Shown in pieces: positions 9,877 to 21,645 of a DNA stretch of 64,000 bases; positions within the stretch are counted from its first letter, which is position 1; each line of letters starts with the position of its first letter. The notes beneath the pieces are model-generated. The model had not been told where the DNA came from and did no database searches. It saw nothing but the letters and a program-made list of their open reading frames with translations. The stretch comes from Kondoa malvinella (Eukaryota; Basidiomycota; Agaricostilbomycetes; Agaricostilbales; Kondoaceae), in assembly GCA_039545315.1 (NCBI GenBank), contig BCIM01000011.1, positions 496,001-560,000 on the forward strand, written 5' to 3'. The position numbers and the translations under genes were made by a program.

Positions 9877-11876
9877 TCAGATGTTTTTCATGTTCAGCGC
9901 TTCCAGAGCATCTTGCAATTGATCGAACACCTCCTTCTTGCCAGTCCGTCTGTCGAGCAACTCCACCTTGCCCTCCCTTTCCCAAGTCTTTCCTATAACC
10001 ATGATCTTATTATAGCCTACCAACTCTGCATCCTTCATTCGCTTCCCGAACGACATGTCGAATCTATCATCCAGAATCACATTGTCCTGATTGAAAGTTT
10101 CACCGATGACACGCAGAACGCCCGACTGATCCAGTAGCTCTTGCGAAAGAGGTATAATTGCCAAAGACCAAGGTGCAACGGAAGAAGGCCAAGCGATTCC
10201 CTTGTCGTCTGCGCATAGCTCCGCAATAGACCCTAGCAACCTAGTAACGCCTATTCCGTAGCAGCCCATCTGGAGAGGCACGGCGGAAGGGTCGGGCTTT
10301 TCTAAAGTTACTTGCGGTACGACTGTCGCGTTGAGAGGAGCAGAGTAGGTTGTTCCAAGGTGGAAGGTATGGCCAATTTCAATTGCTGTAATGGTTTCTA
10401 GTACAGAGCCACATTGGATGCATGAGTGTCCAGCTTCTGCCACTACGACATCGCAAGACGAGTATCCAGGTAGTATATCTGGATCTGGTTTGCAGGCAGA
10501 CATCGTGTTGACGATCATTTCGTTTGTTAGCGGACCGCAAGATTGGTCAAAGTAGAAGTGCACCGCTTGATCTGTATTGATCTCTTGTCCTTTGACAAGT
10601 TCGGCACCAGGTAGAAGCTTTTGCAGCTTGTTGGCGGAAACAGTTGCTGTATTAGGTAGGCAGATTATGGCCAGGCCCTCTGCATGTTTGTAGATTCGAA
10701 GATTCGCCATGTCATGTAGCGGACCATCGGTTGCCAGAATGATTGAGGTCGCAAGCTCAGCGTTAGCAGTATAGGAGCAAGTCTTGCAGTGTATGAGTTG
10801 ATCTTCGCCGACTTTTTGTATGAAATTAGTATAGCAGCATTACTTGAACAATGCGCCTACCTGATGCAGGGTAGTGGAATTCATGAGATCGGGAGCCGCC
10901 GATGTTTCCACTATCAGCTTGCGCCTGAAGCCATAATCAGCTGGGCGACAAATAGACAGCAAAGTCCGCTTGCCTCTACGTAAGGCAGACCGATACGATC
11001 GAGAATCCGTCTATAAGCCTGCCCGACTTCTTCGTAAAGCACCGAAGCCTCGTCTTCGGTCGATGCAAAGGTATAAAGGTCCTTCATGATGAACTCGCGA
11101 CCTCTTAGAATTCCAGATCTGGGTCGCGGCTCATCTCTGAACTTGCGTGCTGTACAAAGATATGTTTGAAGGCCGAAAACCGTGTGCACTTGGCACGTAC
11201 TAGTCTGGTAGACCTTGACGGGCAAGTTTTTCCAACTGACAATCTCTTTATGCACCAAAGTGGTGATTTCTTCCTCAAAAGTAGGGCCAAGCAGGTATTG
11301 AGACTTTTTCCGATCTTTCAGGGTGAACAACTAGACGCGCTTTGGTCAGATAGATGATGACAGGTTGAAACGAGTTGCGCACTTCATTGCCCATCGACGT
11401 GAATCTACCGGTCTTCTGCCAATGCTGAGCAGGTAGAAGGGAAGGTAGAGAGAGCTTTGAAGCGCCTGAGGAAGAATCAGCTCCACGAACAATCTAACCT
11501 TTCGCACTGACCAATAGCATGCATCTCTTCGTCTATGATGCGCTCTAGCTTTTGCAGCACGCGCAGTCCATTCGGCAGGATAGAAAAGATACCAGCAGAG
11601 GACTATACAAGGCAGTGTGAGCCAAATCTCGAGCGAGACAGACATGCTCTGCTCTACCTGACGAAGGAAACCGCCGTGCACGAGGAGTGAGTAGCTTCTA
11701 AGTAGATGACTGTCTGCAGGAATGGCATCCAGCCTGATTGTAGGCGAGAACAGCTTAGATAGGCGCTGAACTTGGGTCGACATGAGCCGACTTGGACATT
11801 GCCAGATGCTTGCAAGGAGTTCGCTAGGCAGCTTTTTGACGCCTCTGCTGCTGGGTATTCTGCATGTGGATATCAT
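9877..11876 (-). CDS. Prolyl-tRNA synthetase, bacterial type, mitochondrial
   Basis: Charges mitochondrial tRNA-Pro with proline. Six exons (11876-11658, 11602-11512, 11465-11383, 11330-10974, 10924-10861, 10811-9877) give 582 residues. Class II motifs are in order: LRSYSLLVHGGFLRQ and GIFSILPNGLRVLQKLERII, motif 2 region GPTFEEEIT and EFIMKDLYTF, the QADSGNIGGSRSHEF segment, motif 3 region GCYGIGVTRLLG, and an anticodon-binding domain ending ALNMKNI. This is the bacterial architecture seen in mitochondrial enzymes (PARS2/AIM10 type), not the cytosolic Glu-Pro type. The start at 11876 adds a basic, Ser-rich leader (MISTCRIPSSRGVKK) suited to mitochondrial import; Met at 11783 is an alternative. 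Intron 4 (10973-10925) begins GCAAGC after GAG, so it is a GC-AG intron; no GT nearby restores the frame. Confidence 0.92.
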
Positions 11877-12043
11877 CGCGACGCTCGATCATGGACAACT
11901 AAGCAGCCTTATTCTACGCAAGCGACAACAGCAAGCAAGAATTCATGACTGTACATTCCCAGGCAACGAATGTGCTGTACAACTTCAGTATTACGTCCTC
12001 TAATTCTCATCTCTTGTTCAGCCATGATGATGCCGAAAGATAG

Positions 12044-13289
12044 TCAACTCCTTCGTCCTTCGCCAAACTTCTCCATAGACCTATCATCGCTCGTGTCGCT
12101 CTTTGCATCGTCTAGCAGCTGAACAGCTACAGCTGACTCCATAGGCTCATGGCGTATATTGCGTAGAACACTGGCATGCCATTTAACATCCATCTTTGCT
12201 TCTTGACTTAGAGACCAGCTTCGATAGAGCTTCTGCCACAACGGTCGCTTGCGGACTAGAGCATTCTCATCCTCTGCTCGTCCTTTTTCAATGACCGTAT
12301 TCTCCATTAAAGGATCAACCTCACGTTGAAAGACTTCCCTCATCAAACGGAAATCATTTGGGCTGTCGGTAGTGCACATCGACAGGTTCCAGCGCAGCAC
12401 TTCAAGCCAATAATCGTCATGCTCGGTCAAATTCCACCTATTGTACCCGTCAATATCCTGCGCGGGTTGGGTCGGGACGACACTTACACCGAGACCTTTT
12501 TACCTGCCGCAGTGGCATCCTTCAGAAAAGCTTGACCTTTAGGCGAGGAGAGAACAGCGTAAGATAAGTTGAAACCGTCCAATTCGTAGAAATGGTCTCT
12601 TGCTATCGCAGTGTTGCAGCCGAGGTGGTGCAAATGGCAATAAGGTAATATTCTCTTTGCCGGTTCAATGAATGCCGCATGCCATATACCGAGTATTAAT
12701 CGTGGTGCGAGGGTGTCCATATAGGCAGGGTAGGCAGAAATGACCTTGTGCATTTGATGAAAGAGGATTTCGGGATGCGAATGCTCCTTGACGTCGATGG
12801 AAAAGAGAAGATGCATGTTGGAAGGTTGCATGAGAAGGTCGATTGTTTCTCGAAAGGTGGGAATCCGCAAATGAGGTCTTTGTTTTGTCCGTAGCTGGTC
12901 AATGCCACCATAGAATGGCGTGTCGCAGACTTTGCCTTCACCATTCGTCATGAGCTCCAACTCGTTGTCGTGAAGCATTGCAATTTCGTAGTCTGAACAA
13001 AGCCGTACGTCGCTTTCAATGCCATCAGCACCCTGACCTAAAGGAGGACGCGCGATGAGGCCAGAAAAAACAAGATCACGAGCAGCACGTACGAATAGCT
13101 TCACATAAAGCGGCCATTGAAATTTCAGGCAGCTCTGCACGATAGAGATCTGCGTGAGATTGGGTCATGCAATGCGTTACGCGCGGCTCACTGCCTCTGA
13201 TGCCTCGGTGACCGACTAAGAGACTGTATAAGATATAGATACTGTGGCATGGACATACGCTACTCACTGCAGAGTGTTTGACAGTTCAT
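12044..13289 (-). CDS. Glycerophosphodiester phosphodiesterase family protein
   Basis: GDPD enzymes hydrolyse glycerophosphodiesters (for example glycerophosphocholine) or, in the Pgc1 branch, phosphatidylglycerol. Five exons (13289-13268, 13215-13192, 13149-13093, 13037-12488, 12437-12044) give 348 residues. The active-site pieces are all present: GHRG, then GADGIESDV with the metal-binding Glu/Asp, and AMLHDNEL with the second catalytic His; later come DVKEH, LGIWHAAF and a final Trp-rich KVSVWNLTE strand. The tail after residue 260 is charged and contains no extra domain. The first 22-nt exon depends on choosing CTCTTAG as acceptor, which alone gives IGHRG in frame. It is divergent from choline kinase, which suggests a link through choline release, but substrate is not determined. 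Confidence 0.82.
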
Positions 13290-13877
13290 GATAACGCTGA
13301 TAAGAGATTTGAGATTATGATGAAGATGGGAGCAAGTCGTATAGGATTTTGGCGATTCGGAGGTACACACGGCATTTAAGTACCCATGGCGGTGTTATAG
13401 AGCGTTCGAAGCAGTGTTATGCTTATTGAGCGGTGCTCGTTCACTGCCTGGAAAGTTCTTGCGAAAGGCTCGTTTGCCGAAGCTTCTGAAGCTTCTATCT
13501 CTTATCCGACACATGTATATGCACGAGAGCTTCTGTGACTGTCTTGTAGCTGGTGTCTGGGTCCCTTGCAATTCTTATCATGCAACGTTGCTCTCGACCG
13601 CGACTTTGGACCGAGCGAACACATCTTGGGAAACGACCCCATATAGCGCCTTGATAAGAGTCTAGCGGAGCACGCACACAATTCGACCGCTGCAGGACCA
13701 GGGCAAGAGTTGATCGAAAGGCACGAGCAAAGAAACAACGGAGTTGTGACAGCTGTCCTAGGATTAATACTCCACAGCACGGCCGGGACTGAGCGGTACA
13801 GTGTGGAACACAGCAACTAAGATAAGACTGCACTTGTGCTGCTTTCTGCGGAACCGCAAGACCTTCTTCAGCCAACC
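13290..13877. promoter_or_regulatory. 588 bp shared 5' region of GDPD and choline kinase
   Basis: The two genes start at 13289 (minus) and 13878 (plus), so this stretch must hold both promoters. Short open frames on both strands (13414-13665 plus, 13495-13893 minus) have no motif or splice support. No specific binding site can be named. Confidence 0.5.
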
Positions 13878-16150
13878 ATGACTGCCTCTCCAATCGCTAT
13901 GCAAGCTCAGCAAAGCAGAGGCGAACGTGAAAGACCTATCCATAAGTCCAGCTACACAAGAAGTCCTATGCTGTATGCTCAGCAAGAAGAGCGGTTGAAC
14001 GAAGGCCTCATGTCGCACGAAGACGACCTGCGCCTTGATGCAATCCCAGCTCCCTTGAATCTGGACGAGATAGATGATGATAGTGACGAACATCATGAAG
14101 AAGGTATGTTCTCGGACTTAATGATCTAGTCTTCGGACTTGTTTCACTTTCAGTCCGAACAAGGTCCTGACCAGCGTCGTTACAGGCGCCGACTTCGTTG
14201 GCGAGGATATTCACATTGACGGTGTGCCTAGAAGCACCCTGCGACTAGATGCTAGGTGCGCTGCTTCAAACTACATATCGCTGTCAAGGTCTCACGTATA
14301 TCATACACAGACGATACACTACAGCCAGCTACGCGGCGTCTCTGCTCATCTTATTGCGCGATGATCTCGACTTGGATGGCTGGTCGGCTTTACCAGACGA
14401 CACACCATCTTCCTGGCTTTCCATACACAAAGTATCCGGCGCTCTGACCAACGCCGTCTTCTTTGTCTCTTGCCCAAAAGCGCAGAACCCACCTCCAACA
14501 GTCCTCGTGCGAGTATACGGTCCTTCTTCTGGCTCGCTCATCCTTCGCAAAGTCGAGCTGCATCTACTTCACAACTTGTCATCCTCCTACGGCATTGGTC
14601 CTGCCGTTTTGGGCACATTCGAGAATGGCAGAGTGGAAGAGTTTTTCAAGAGTCGAGCGCTACACAAGGAAGAGATTCGCCAGCCGAAGATATCCCGTTG
14701 GATCGCCAGAAGAATGAAGGAATTGCACGGTGTGCCGCGTGAAGTGCTTCAGCCTCCTCCAGAAAAGACTGTAGACTCTTCCGGTAATGATACGGCAGCT
14801 CTGAGACCCAAATTGGCCGGTCGCAATTCGTCCACTGCTTCACTCGCATCAAACACTTCCGCCTTCAGTTTCGGTTCTTCCTACTCGAGCGATTCCGGTC
14901 GATCTTCCAGCATGAATTCGAACGCTACGTCACGCCAAAACTCATTCTCTGGCGCATCAGGTGGGATGGAGTTTGCTTTGGGCGCATCAGCAGAATTCAG
15001 CGAATCTCGAGCACCTCAAAAGAAGCGCTCTCGGTCTTCTCGCGGCTCTTTCAACTATTTACCTCCCACTCCCGGCTCGGCTAGTCCTCTCGTTAAATCT
15101 ACTTTAAAGCAAAAGGACAAGCTGGGTGTTTGGGACAATGTGACTCGGTCAACAAGGGAAGCAGGGAGAATCTTGCACATGGTGGAAAAGTTGCGATCGT
15201 TGCCTGGAGTTGACGCGACATCAGTCAAGACGCTCGCTTCACCTATGGAATCGCCTTCTGCCATGTTGGCTTTCAAAGATCAATTCGATTTGGCTAGGTT
15301 CGAGCATGAAATTAAGGCTTATCGTGGCTGGCTCAAGAATTGGGAAAAGCAGAATGGAAAGAGCAAGAGATGCTTGTCGCATAATGATGCGCAGTATGGG
15401 AACTTGCTGATTCGGTTGGTGAACGATGAGCAGAAACATTTGGATGCGGGCAAGTTGGAGGTTGAGCGTGGCTTACAGGCTCCTCATCAGATGATCATTG
15501 TCGTGTGAGTGCCGTGTCAAAGATATTACGGTCGAAGCTGACGTCCAATTTTTAGCGACTTTGAATACGCTTCGATTAACCCGAGAGGCTTCGATCTTGC
15601 CAATCACTTTGTGGAATGGCAAGCCGACTACCACAGTCTCGAACACTCTTTCTCCCTCTCTGCCCATCTCAGCTATCCCGATGCGATCGAACGCCGAACT
15701 TTCTACAAAGCCTACACTGGTATCGACGGAGGTCGCAACTCTGATGAACCGGAACCAGATGTAGCAGATCCTTCGCAGGAAGATCCCCGTGTGCTTCGAC
15801 TTGAAGAAGAAGTCCGTGTTTGGCAACCTGCAACACATGCCGCTTGGTTGAATTGGGCAGTCGTCCAAGCTCGAGACGATATACTGAGCAAAGTGGAAGA
15901 ATGGTTGGAGAAGCCAAAAGTCGTTGCTCGAGCTGAAAAAGAGGCGCATGAAGAAAAGAAGAAACCAGATCATGAACCGACTTTGCGACGGACCAAGAGC
16001 GGGGAATTGGTCAGTACGCTCACTGGCGACATGGTCAACCAAGAATCCGCTCCTGAAGGAGACGAAGCAGAGTTTGACTACCTGCTGTACGGTATCGAGA
16101 GGATGCAAATGTTCCGAAAAGAAATTGCGGCTTTAGGTGTTGAAGTGTAG
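13878..16150 (+). CDS. Choline/ethanolamine kinase
   Basis: Catalyses ATP-dependent phosphorylation of choline or ethanolamine, the first step of the CDP-choline/CDP-ethanolamine (Kennedy) pathway. Four exons (13878-14103, 14186-14255, 14311-15504, 15556-16150) give 694 residues, longer than usual. The kinase core begins near IHKVSGALTNAVFFV (nucleotide loop) and VLVRVYG. The catalytic loop is CLSHNDAQYGNLL and the metal/choline-binding motif is DFEYASINPRGFDLANHF. Extra length comes from an N-terminal acidic tail before DGVPRSTLRLDAR and a Ser-rich insertion around residues 230-340 (RQNSFSGASGG and similar) that looks disordered. A further charged insertion precedes the C-terminal helix. Choline versus ethanolamine preference cannot be read from the sequence. 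Confidence 0.92.
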
Positions 16151-16298
16151 GTATGGGTAGATGTCTGTCTCTTCTGCAATACAACTATTTATTGTGTCCT
16201 ACTTCTTGCTCAAGCTAAAATGTGACATAATGAAAGCCCCGCACATTTCACCGCGTGATGCTTTCCTGACTTGATTCAAACCACCACCAGGAGCAAGT

Positions 16299-18250
16299 AT
16301 GAACAACAACCATGCACTCTACGATCCACAGAAGGTCATCGATCACCCAGAATTCAAAGTCTTGACGGATGAGGAAGCGAAAGCGCTGCCCAAAGATGTC
16401 AACATGATGTGTGCCTATAATCCGAAGCAGTACGTCTGGCCCGCATGAGCAACACTTCGCAAGCTCAGTCGTACGCTTTAGTGAGATACATATGGTTCGC
16501 AAGCCTATGCCCAAACTCGAGAGAGGGCAATGTTTGGTAAGGCGGACTATTTTCAGCTCTCAGCATATGGAAGCAAGCTAATGCATGGTACAGGTCAAAG
16601 TAAGAGCTACTGGCAGTAAGTCTCAGTCGTCGTCATTCTGTGCATTGCCAATCTAATCTGTCTGTGACAGTTTGCGGTATGCTCTCACTGCACTAGAGCG
16701 TTCATGAGACTCACAACGACGTAAAGGCTCGGACGTTCATTTCTGGTCCCATGGTATTCGGCCTCCTTCGCACCGTCTCACCCTTACTGACAATAGAATA
16801 CTCGAACAGGAGCGATTGGGGATGTAAGCGTTTACCAAGATCTCCAATGTCGAGCTGAACACGGCTCAGAAAATGATTGTTCGCGACGAATGTGGAGCAG
16901 GTCGTATGTGTATTGTGTGGTTGCATCAGTACAAGCTTATGTCAAGACAGATGAGAGCGCCGGCGAAATTATCGAAGTCGGACCCGAAGTCACAGACCTG
17001 AAGGTTGGTGATCGGGTTGCAAGTCAGTCTGTACGATACAGAATACCAGTCTTTTCTGATGATTCTCTTAGTTGAGGCCGGTATCCCTTGCGGTACTTGC
17101 GAAGGTGAAGCTTCTTTGACTATGGAGGGCTCAACTGAACTTGGCTAAAGAATGCAAGCGCGGACGATACAACGCCTGTCCCGATGTGGTGTTCTTCTCA
17201 ACACCGCCTTACCACGGTCTTCTGACCCGCTTCCATGCCCATCCTGCTGCTTGGCTGCACAAACTCCCAGAAAACATGAGCTACGAGGAAGGCTCTCTTT
17301 GCGAACCCCTTGCTGTAGTTTTGGCTGGTATCGAGCGCGCTGGACTCAGCTTAGGCGATCCGGTACGTCTTCACGCTATCACCGGAACCCGCCGCTCATC
17401 AGAACCAGGTTTTGATCTGTGGAGCTGGACCCATCGGCATGGTCTCCCTTTTGGCGTGTCGAGCTGCAGGAGCTGCACCAATCGTCATTACGGACTTGAG
17501 CGAATCCCGTCTCGCTTTCGCCAAGAAGCTGGTCCCTAGCGTTCACACCGTCCAGATCGAAAGAGGTCTCAGCCCAAGAGAACAGGCCGAAAAGGTGAAG
17601 CAAGCCTCTGGTCTCCCTCTACATGTGGCTCTGGATTGTACTGGTGTCGAATCATCTATTCAGACTGCTATCTATGTAAGTGCTTTGCCTGCGCACAATT
17701 TTCGAAGCTGACGAGGTGTACAGTCCTTGAGATCAGCTGGCACTTGCTTTATCATCGGAGTCGTGGGTGTGATGACTGCTAGACTGTATGGCTCTAATAT
17801 CGGTACAGGGCAAAAGCGACATCACTCTACCTTTCGGTCACCTCGCGTGAGTTCTCTTACTCCCTCACAAGCTTGATGCTGAACACTATACACAGGGACA
17901 ACGAAATTGGTATGTAACACCTGTAGTCTCTGCGAGCCAATGGCTGATGCAGCCGCTCTGTGCAGATGTTCGCTGGCTGTTCCGATATGCCAACCAGTAT
18001 CCAAAAGTATGCCAATCTGCCGTCTGCTCATTGCCACATACTGATGTCGCTCTAAGGCCATACGACTGGTCTCTGCTGGTCTGATTGATGTCAAGCCCTT
18101 GGTCACTCATCGCTTCCCGTTCGAAGAAGCTACCAAAGCCTTCCACACGGCCGCAGACATCAACTCTGGTATTTCATATCCTTATCAGCGTGCCATTGGC
18201 TGACTTGTTTAACAGGCTCCATCAAATGTCAGGTCTTGCAAGAGGACTGA
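16299..18250 (+). CDS. L-arabinitol 4-dehydrogenase (zinc MDR family), 17 exons
   Basis: Oxidises L-arabinitol to L-xylulose with NAD+ in fungal pentose catabolism. The spliced 383-residue protein carries the zinc MDR signature: catalytic-zinc Cys in TGICGSDVHFW and His-Glu in GAGHESAGE, four structural-zinc cysteines in [15 protein letters not shown], the Rossmann motif [11 protein letters not shown], and the LAD-like stretch [13 protein letters not shown]. Exons: 16299-16429, 16482-16536, 16594-16615, 16671-16676, 16727-16753, 16810-16823, 16870-16903, 16951-17022, 17072-17104, 17151-17362, 17409-17675, 17724-17762, 17809-17846, 17896-17909, 17966-18006, 18057-18168, 18216-18250. Exon 4 is 6 nt and supplies the Cys of ICG. 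A 40-residue N-terminal extension precedes the core. Xylitol or sorbitol dehydrogenase is the alternative call; the residues seen fit LAD best. Confidence 0.88.
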
Positions 18251-18464
18251 GGTGTTGGAAGCAAGGATGTACAATAAAATGCATGCCTGAACCTGAATGT
18301 ACAGCTGCTAAGCCTTGCTGTCCCTTGATGATCTTTGGACTCCTAGGCTTCGCTGATCTCAGAGCAGCTGATATCGAGCCTGGATGGCCCTTCGAGCTTC
18401 GAGATGATGAAACTATTTTTCGCCGAAACTGCTTTTTTTCGCCAACAAGCATATACCCCCTGCG

Positions 18465-21400
18465 ATGGTCAGATCATACCTTCGACATGGGCAGACAGAA
18501 GCTTTTGGACTTGTCGCAAGCCCAGCAGGCAATTGCCTGTTTAACACCAGCGGAAAAGCTTTTGTCTGCCAACTTGAAGATGTCGGAGTGATTGACTGCA
18601 AGACTGGCGAACAAGTAGCAATGTGGCATGAAACTGGCTTGAAATCTGATGTCACCTGTCTGGCGCAATCTCCTGCTCAGAAGGACGTCTTCGCTGTTGG
18701 CTATGCGAATGGCAGCATTCGACTATGGAGCTCTGCTACAAACAGCGTTATCGTCACCTTTGACGGGCACAAGAAGCAAATCACTGCCTTGGCTTTCGAT
18801 GAACAAGGTACTAGATTGGCCAGTGGAAGTCAAGACACGGATGTCATACTGTGGGATGTGCTGGGCGAAAGCGGTCTGTTCCGCCTGCGCGGTCACAGAG
18901 ATCAGATCACTTCGCTAGCATTCCTGTCGTCTTCGCACCTGCTTTCAGCTTCGAAAGATACTCTGATCAAGCTTTGGCATCTCCCGACGCAACATTGCTT
19001 GGACACTGCTGTCGCACACCGTTCCGAATGCTGGTCAATTACTGCCCTGCCGAACGCTACTGTTGATGTGGAAGCCGATAACATCGGCGAAGAGCCAAGC
19101 ACGGCAACCGTCATGTCTTCAGGCGGTGAAGGGGAACTCAAATTATGGTCAATCAATTTGGCGTCCTTGCCAACATCGTCCGACGATCCCAGTACTTCCG
19201 AAAAGGCCACCTCTTTGCGTTCTATACATGCTCTGGCAGCACCGACCCTGTCTTCCACTTCGCATGCCCATCGCATACCGTCTATCCATTTTGATCCGAA
19301 CACCCAGATGCTCGCTGTGCAGACTGGTGATCGTACTGTGGAGCTCGCTCGAGTTCGGACTGTGGAAGAGATGAAGAAGAAAGCAGCCAGACGGAAGAAG
19401 AGGGAAAAGGAGAAGGGCAAAAAGGAAGCAGCAGCCGAGGCAGAGGAAGCTTCCGATGAGATAGAGTGGAAAGAAAGAATAGCAAGCTGGGTCATTGTGC
19501 GTTCGCCAACCAAGATTCGGTCCTTCTCTATCGCGACACCTTCTTCGTCAAGAGAAGCTCGCGGTAAAGGTCGAGCGAAAGAAAAGTCTGAATTTCAAAT
19601 TCTCTTCGCGCTCAACAACAACTCGCTGCAGACCTATTCTGTTCCCCTACCTGATAAAGCTACAACTCATCCTGAAGCTACGCTTTTACACAACGTGTCT
19701 ACTTCCGGTCATCGAACAGACGTCCGCTCGCTTTCTCTGAGCTCAGACGATGCTCTTCTCGCCGCTGTCAGCAACGGAGAGCTTAAGATATGGAACAGAA
19801 GATCACTCAAATGCCTACGTACCATGAACGATACCGGTTATGGCTTGTGCTGTAGTTGGCTACCGGGAGACCGTCATGTCAGTGCAAGTTCTCACAATCT
19901 TGCAGCGTAGCTTATGGATCACACAGATTGTTGTGGGCACAAAATCAGGCTCGCTTGAACTTTACGATGTCGCCTCCTCTTCTCTGCTCGAATCTTTTCC
20001 GTCAGCACACGACGGGCCAGTCTGGTCGGTGCAAGTCAGACCAGATGGCCGCGGCCTAGTCTCTGGCAGTGCTGATTCGAATGTAAAATTTTGGGATTTC
20101 GAAGTGCGCGAAGTGAAATCAGGCGAAGAGGTTGATGGTCAGCAAGCAAGAGCAAAAGTGTTGACCATGATACATTCTCGGACGTTGAAAATGACAGACG
20201 ATGTGTTGAGCGTGCGGTATAGCCCGGATGGGAAGTTGTTGGCTGTTTCGTTGCTGGATTCGACAGTCAAGGTCTTCTTTCAAGATACTCTCAAATTCTT
20301 CCTATCGCTGTATGGTCACAAGGTACGTCTTATTGTGATGGACTCCAATGGGGCTGACTTGCTGAACAGCTACCTGTCTTGTCGATGGATATCTCGCACG
20401 ATTCGAAGATGATCATCACCTGCTCGGCGGACAAAAACATCAAGATCTGGGGTCTCGACTTCGGTGACTGTCATCGATCTCTCTTTGCCCACGATGACAG
20501 TGTCATGCAAGTTGCTTTTGAGGCGGATTCCCATTACTTCTGGTCTGTCGGCAAGGACAAGTTGGTCAAATATTGGGATGGCGATAAGGTGAGATTTATG
20601 ACACTGTATTCTTCAAAGGGTGACTGACGTCGAATGTTACATAGTTCGAGTGCATACAAAAGCTTGAAGGTCATCATGGAGAAGTGTGGGCGTTGACAGC
20701 AAGTCACAAGGGTCGCTTCGTTGTCACAGCGGGCAGTGACAAGTCTATACGGATTTGGGAGAAGACTGATGAGCCCGTAAGCCTGGCAAATGTACGCTTT
20801 GTAACTGACTGACTCGCCTTCTAGCTGTTTCTGGAAGAAGAACGTGAACGCGAGCTAGAAGAGCTCTACGACTCCAATCTCCCCTCAAATGACCCATTCG
20901 AGATGAATGCCCGGAAAGATGGAGAGACGCTTGCAGGACCGGAGGCTACAGATGTTCGAAAGCAGACAGCCGAAACACTGACTGCGGGAGAGAAGATCAT
21001 CGAGGCTTTGGATATATCGACAGAAGAGCGACAAGCACTAAAAGAGTACGAAGACCAGAAGGCATCCAGCTCGCTTGAAGTAGCATCTAAACTACCGCCT
21101 CCAGCTAGAAATCCGATACTTGCCTATCAAGGTGCCGACTTCTCGAGTGAAGCATATGTCCTCCAAGTCGTGCAAAAGGTTCCATCTGCTGCTCTCCATG
21201 ATGCCCTTCTAGTATTACCATTCAGCAAGGTAGTCCTCTTAATTGAGCATCTTGATCACTGGGCTCAACAGGTCAGTCTATACGCTCTTTACCATTGACG
21301 TAAATCTGATATCGATACTAAAGCGGTGGAACATACCTCTCACCTCCCGCATCCTCTTTTTCCTCCTCAAGACGCATCATTCACAGATAGTGGCTACTCG

Positions 21401-21626
21401 AGCTATGCGTGATAGTCTACTATCGATGCGAAGCAGTCTCCGAGAGGCACTGCAGCAGCAGAAAAACATAATGGGCTACAACCATGCTGCACTCAAATTC
21501 ATCCGCCGGCAACACGAAGAGAATCGAACGGCGACTTTATTAGAAAAGACTGGTCTAACCGACGAAGAGGCGATCCGCAAGAAGCTAGATGAGAGCGTCA
21601 AGAAGCGGAAGCGAGCTGTACTATAG
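18465..21626 (+). CDS. UTP12: UTP12/DIP2 (WDR3) WD40 protein of the U3 snoRNP
   Basis: Subunit of the UTP-B module of the small-subunit processome, needed for 18S rRNA maturation in the nucleolus. Six exons (18465-19877, 19927-20322, 20370-20588, 20645-20776, 20825-21271, 21324-21626) give 969 residues, close to yeast Dip2. The start [19 protein letters not shown] matches the family. WD repeats end in motifs such as GSIRLW, VILWD, LIKLWH, LKIWN, IKIWG and IRIWE, giving two propellers separated by a Lys/Arg/Glu-rich linker ([16 protein letters not shown]). The C-terminal Utp12 domain contains [12 protein letters not shown] and the [19 protein letters not shown] helix, and a final Lys/Arg cluster. 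Its stop is 19 bp from the stop of the convergent neighbour. Confidence 0.93.
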
Positions 21627-21645
21627 ATCATATTTGCATTTCACG

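Noticed and set aside
16890..16960. Apparent loss of the zinc-binding His in L-arabinitol dehydrogenase (GADES instead of GHES)
   Set aside because: It arises only if the donor GTCGTA is used. The donor 3 nt further on (GTATGT) restores CAT, giving GAGHESAGE.
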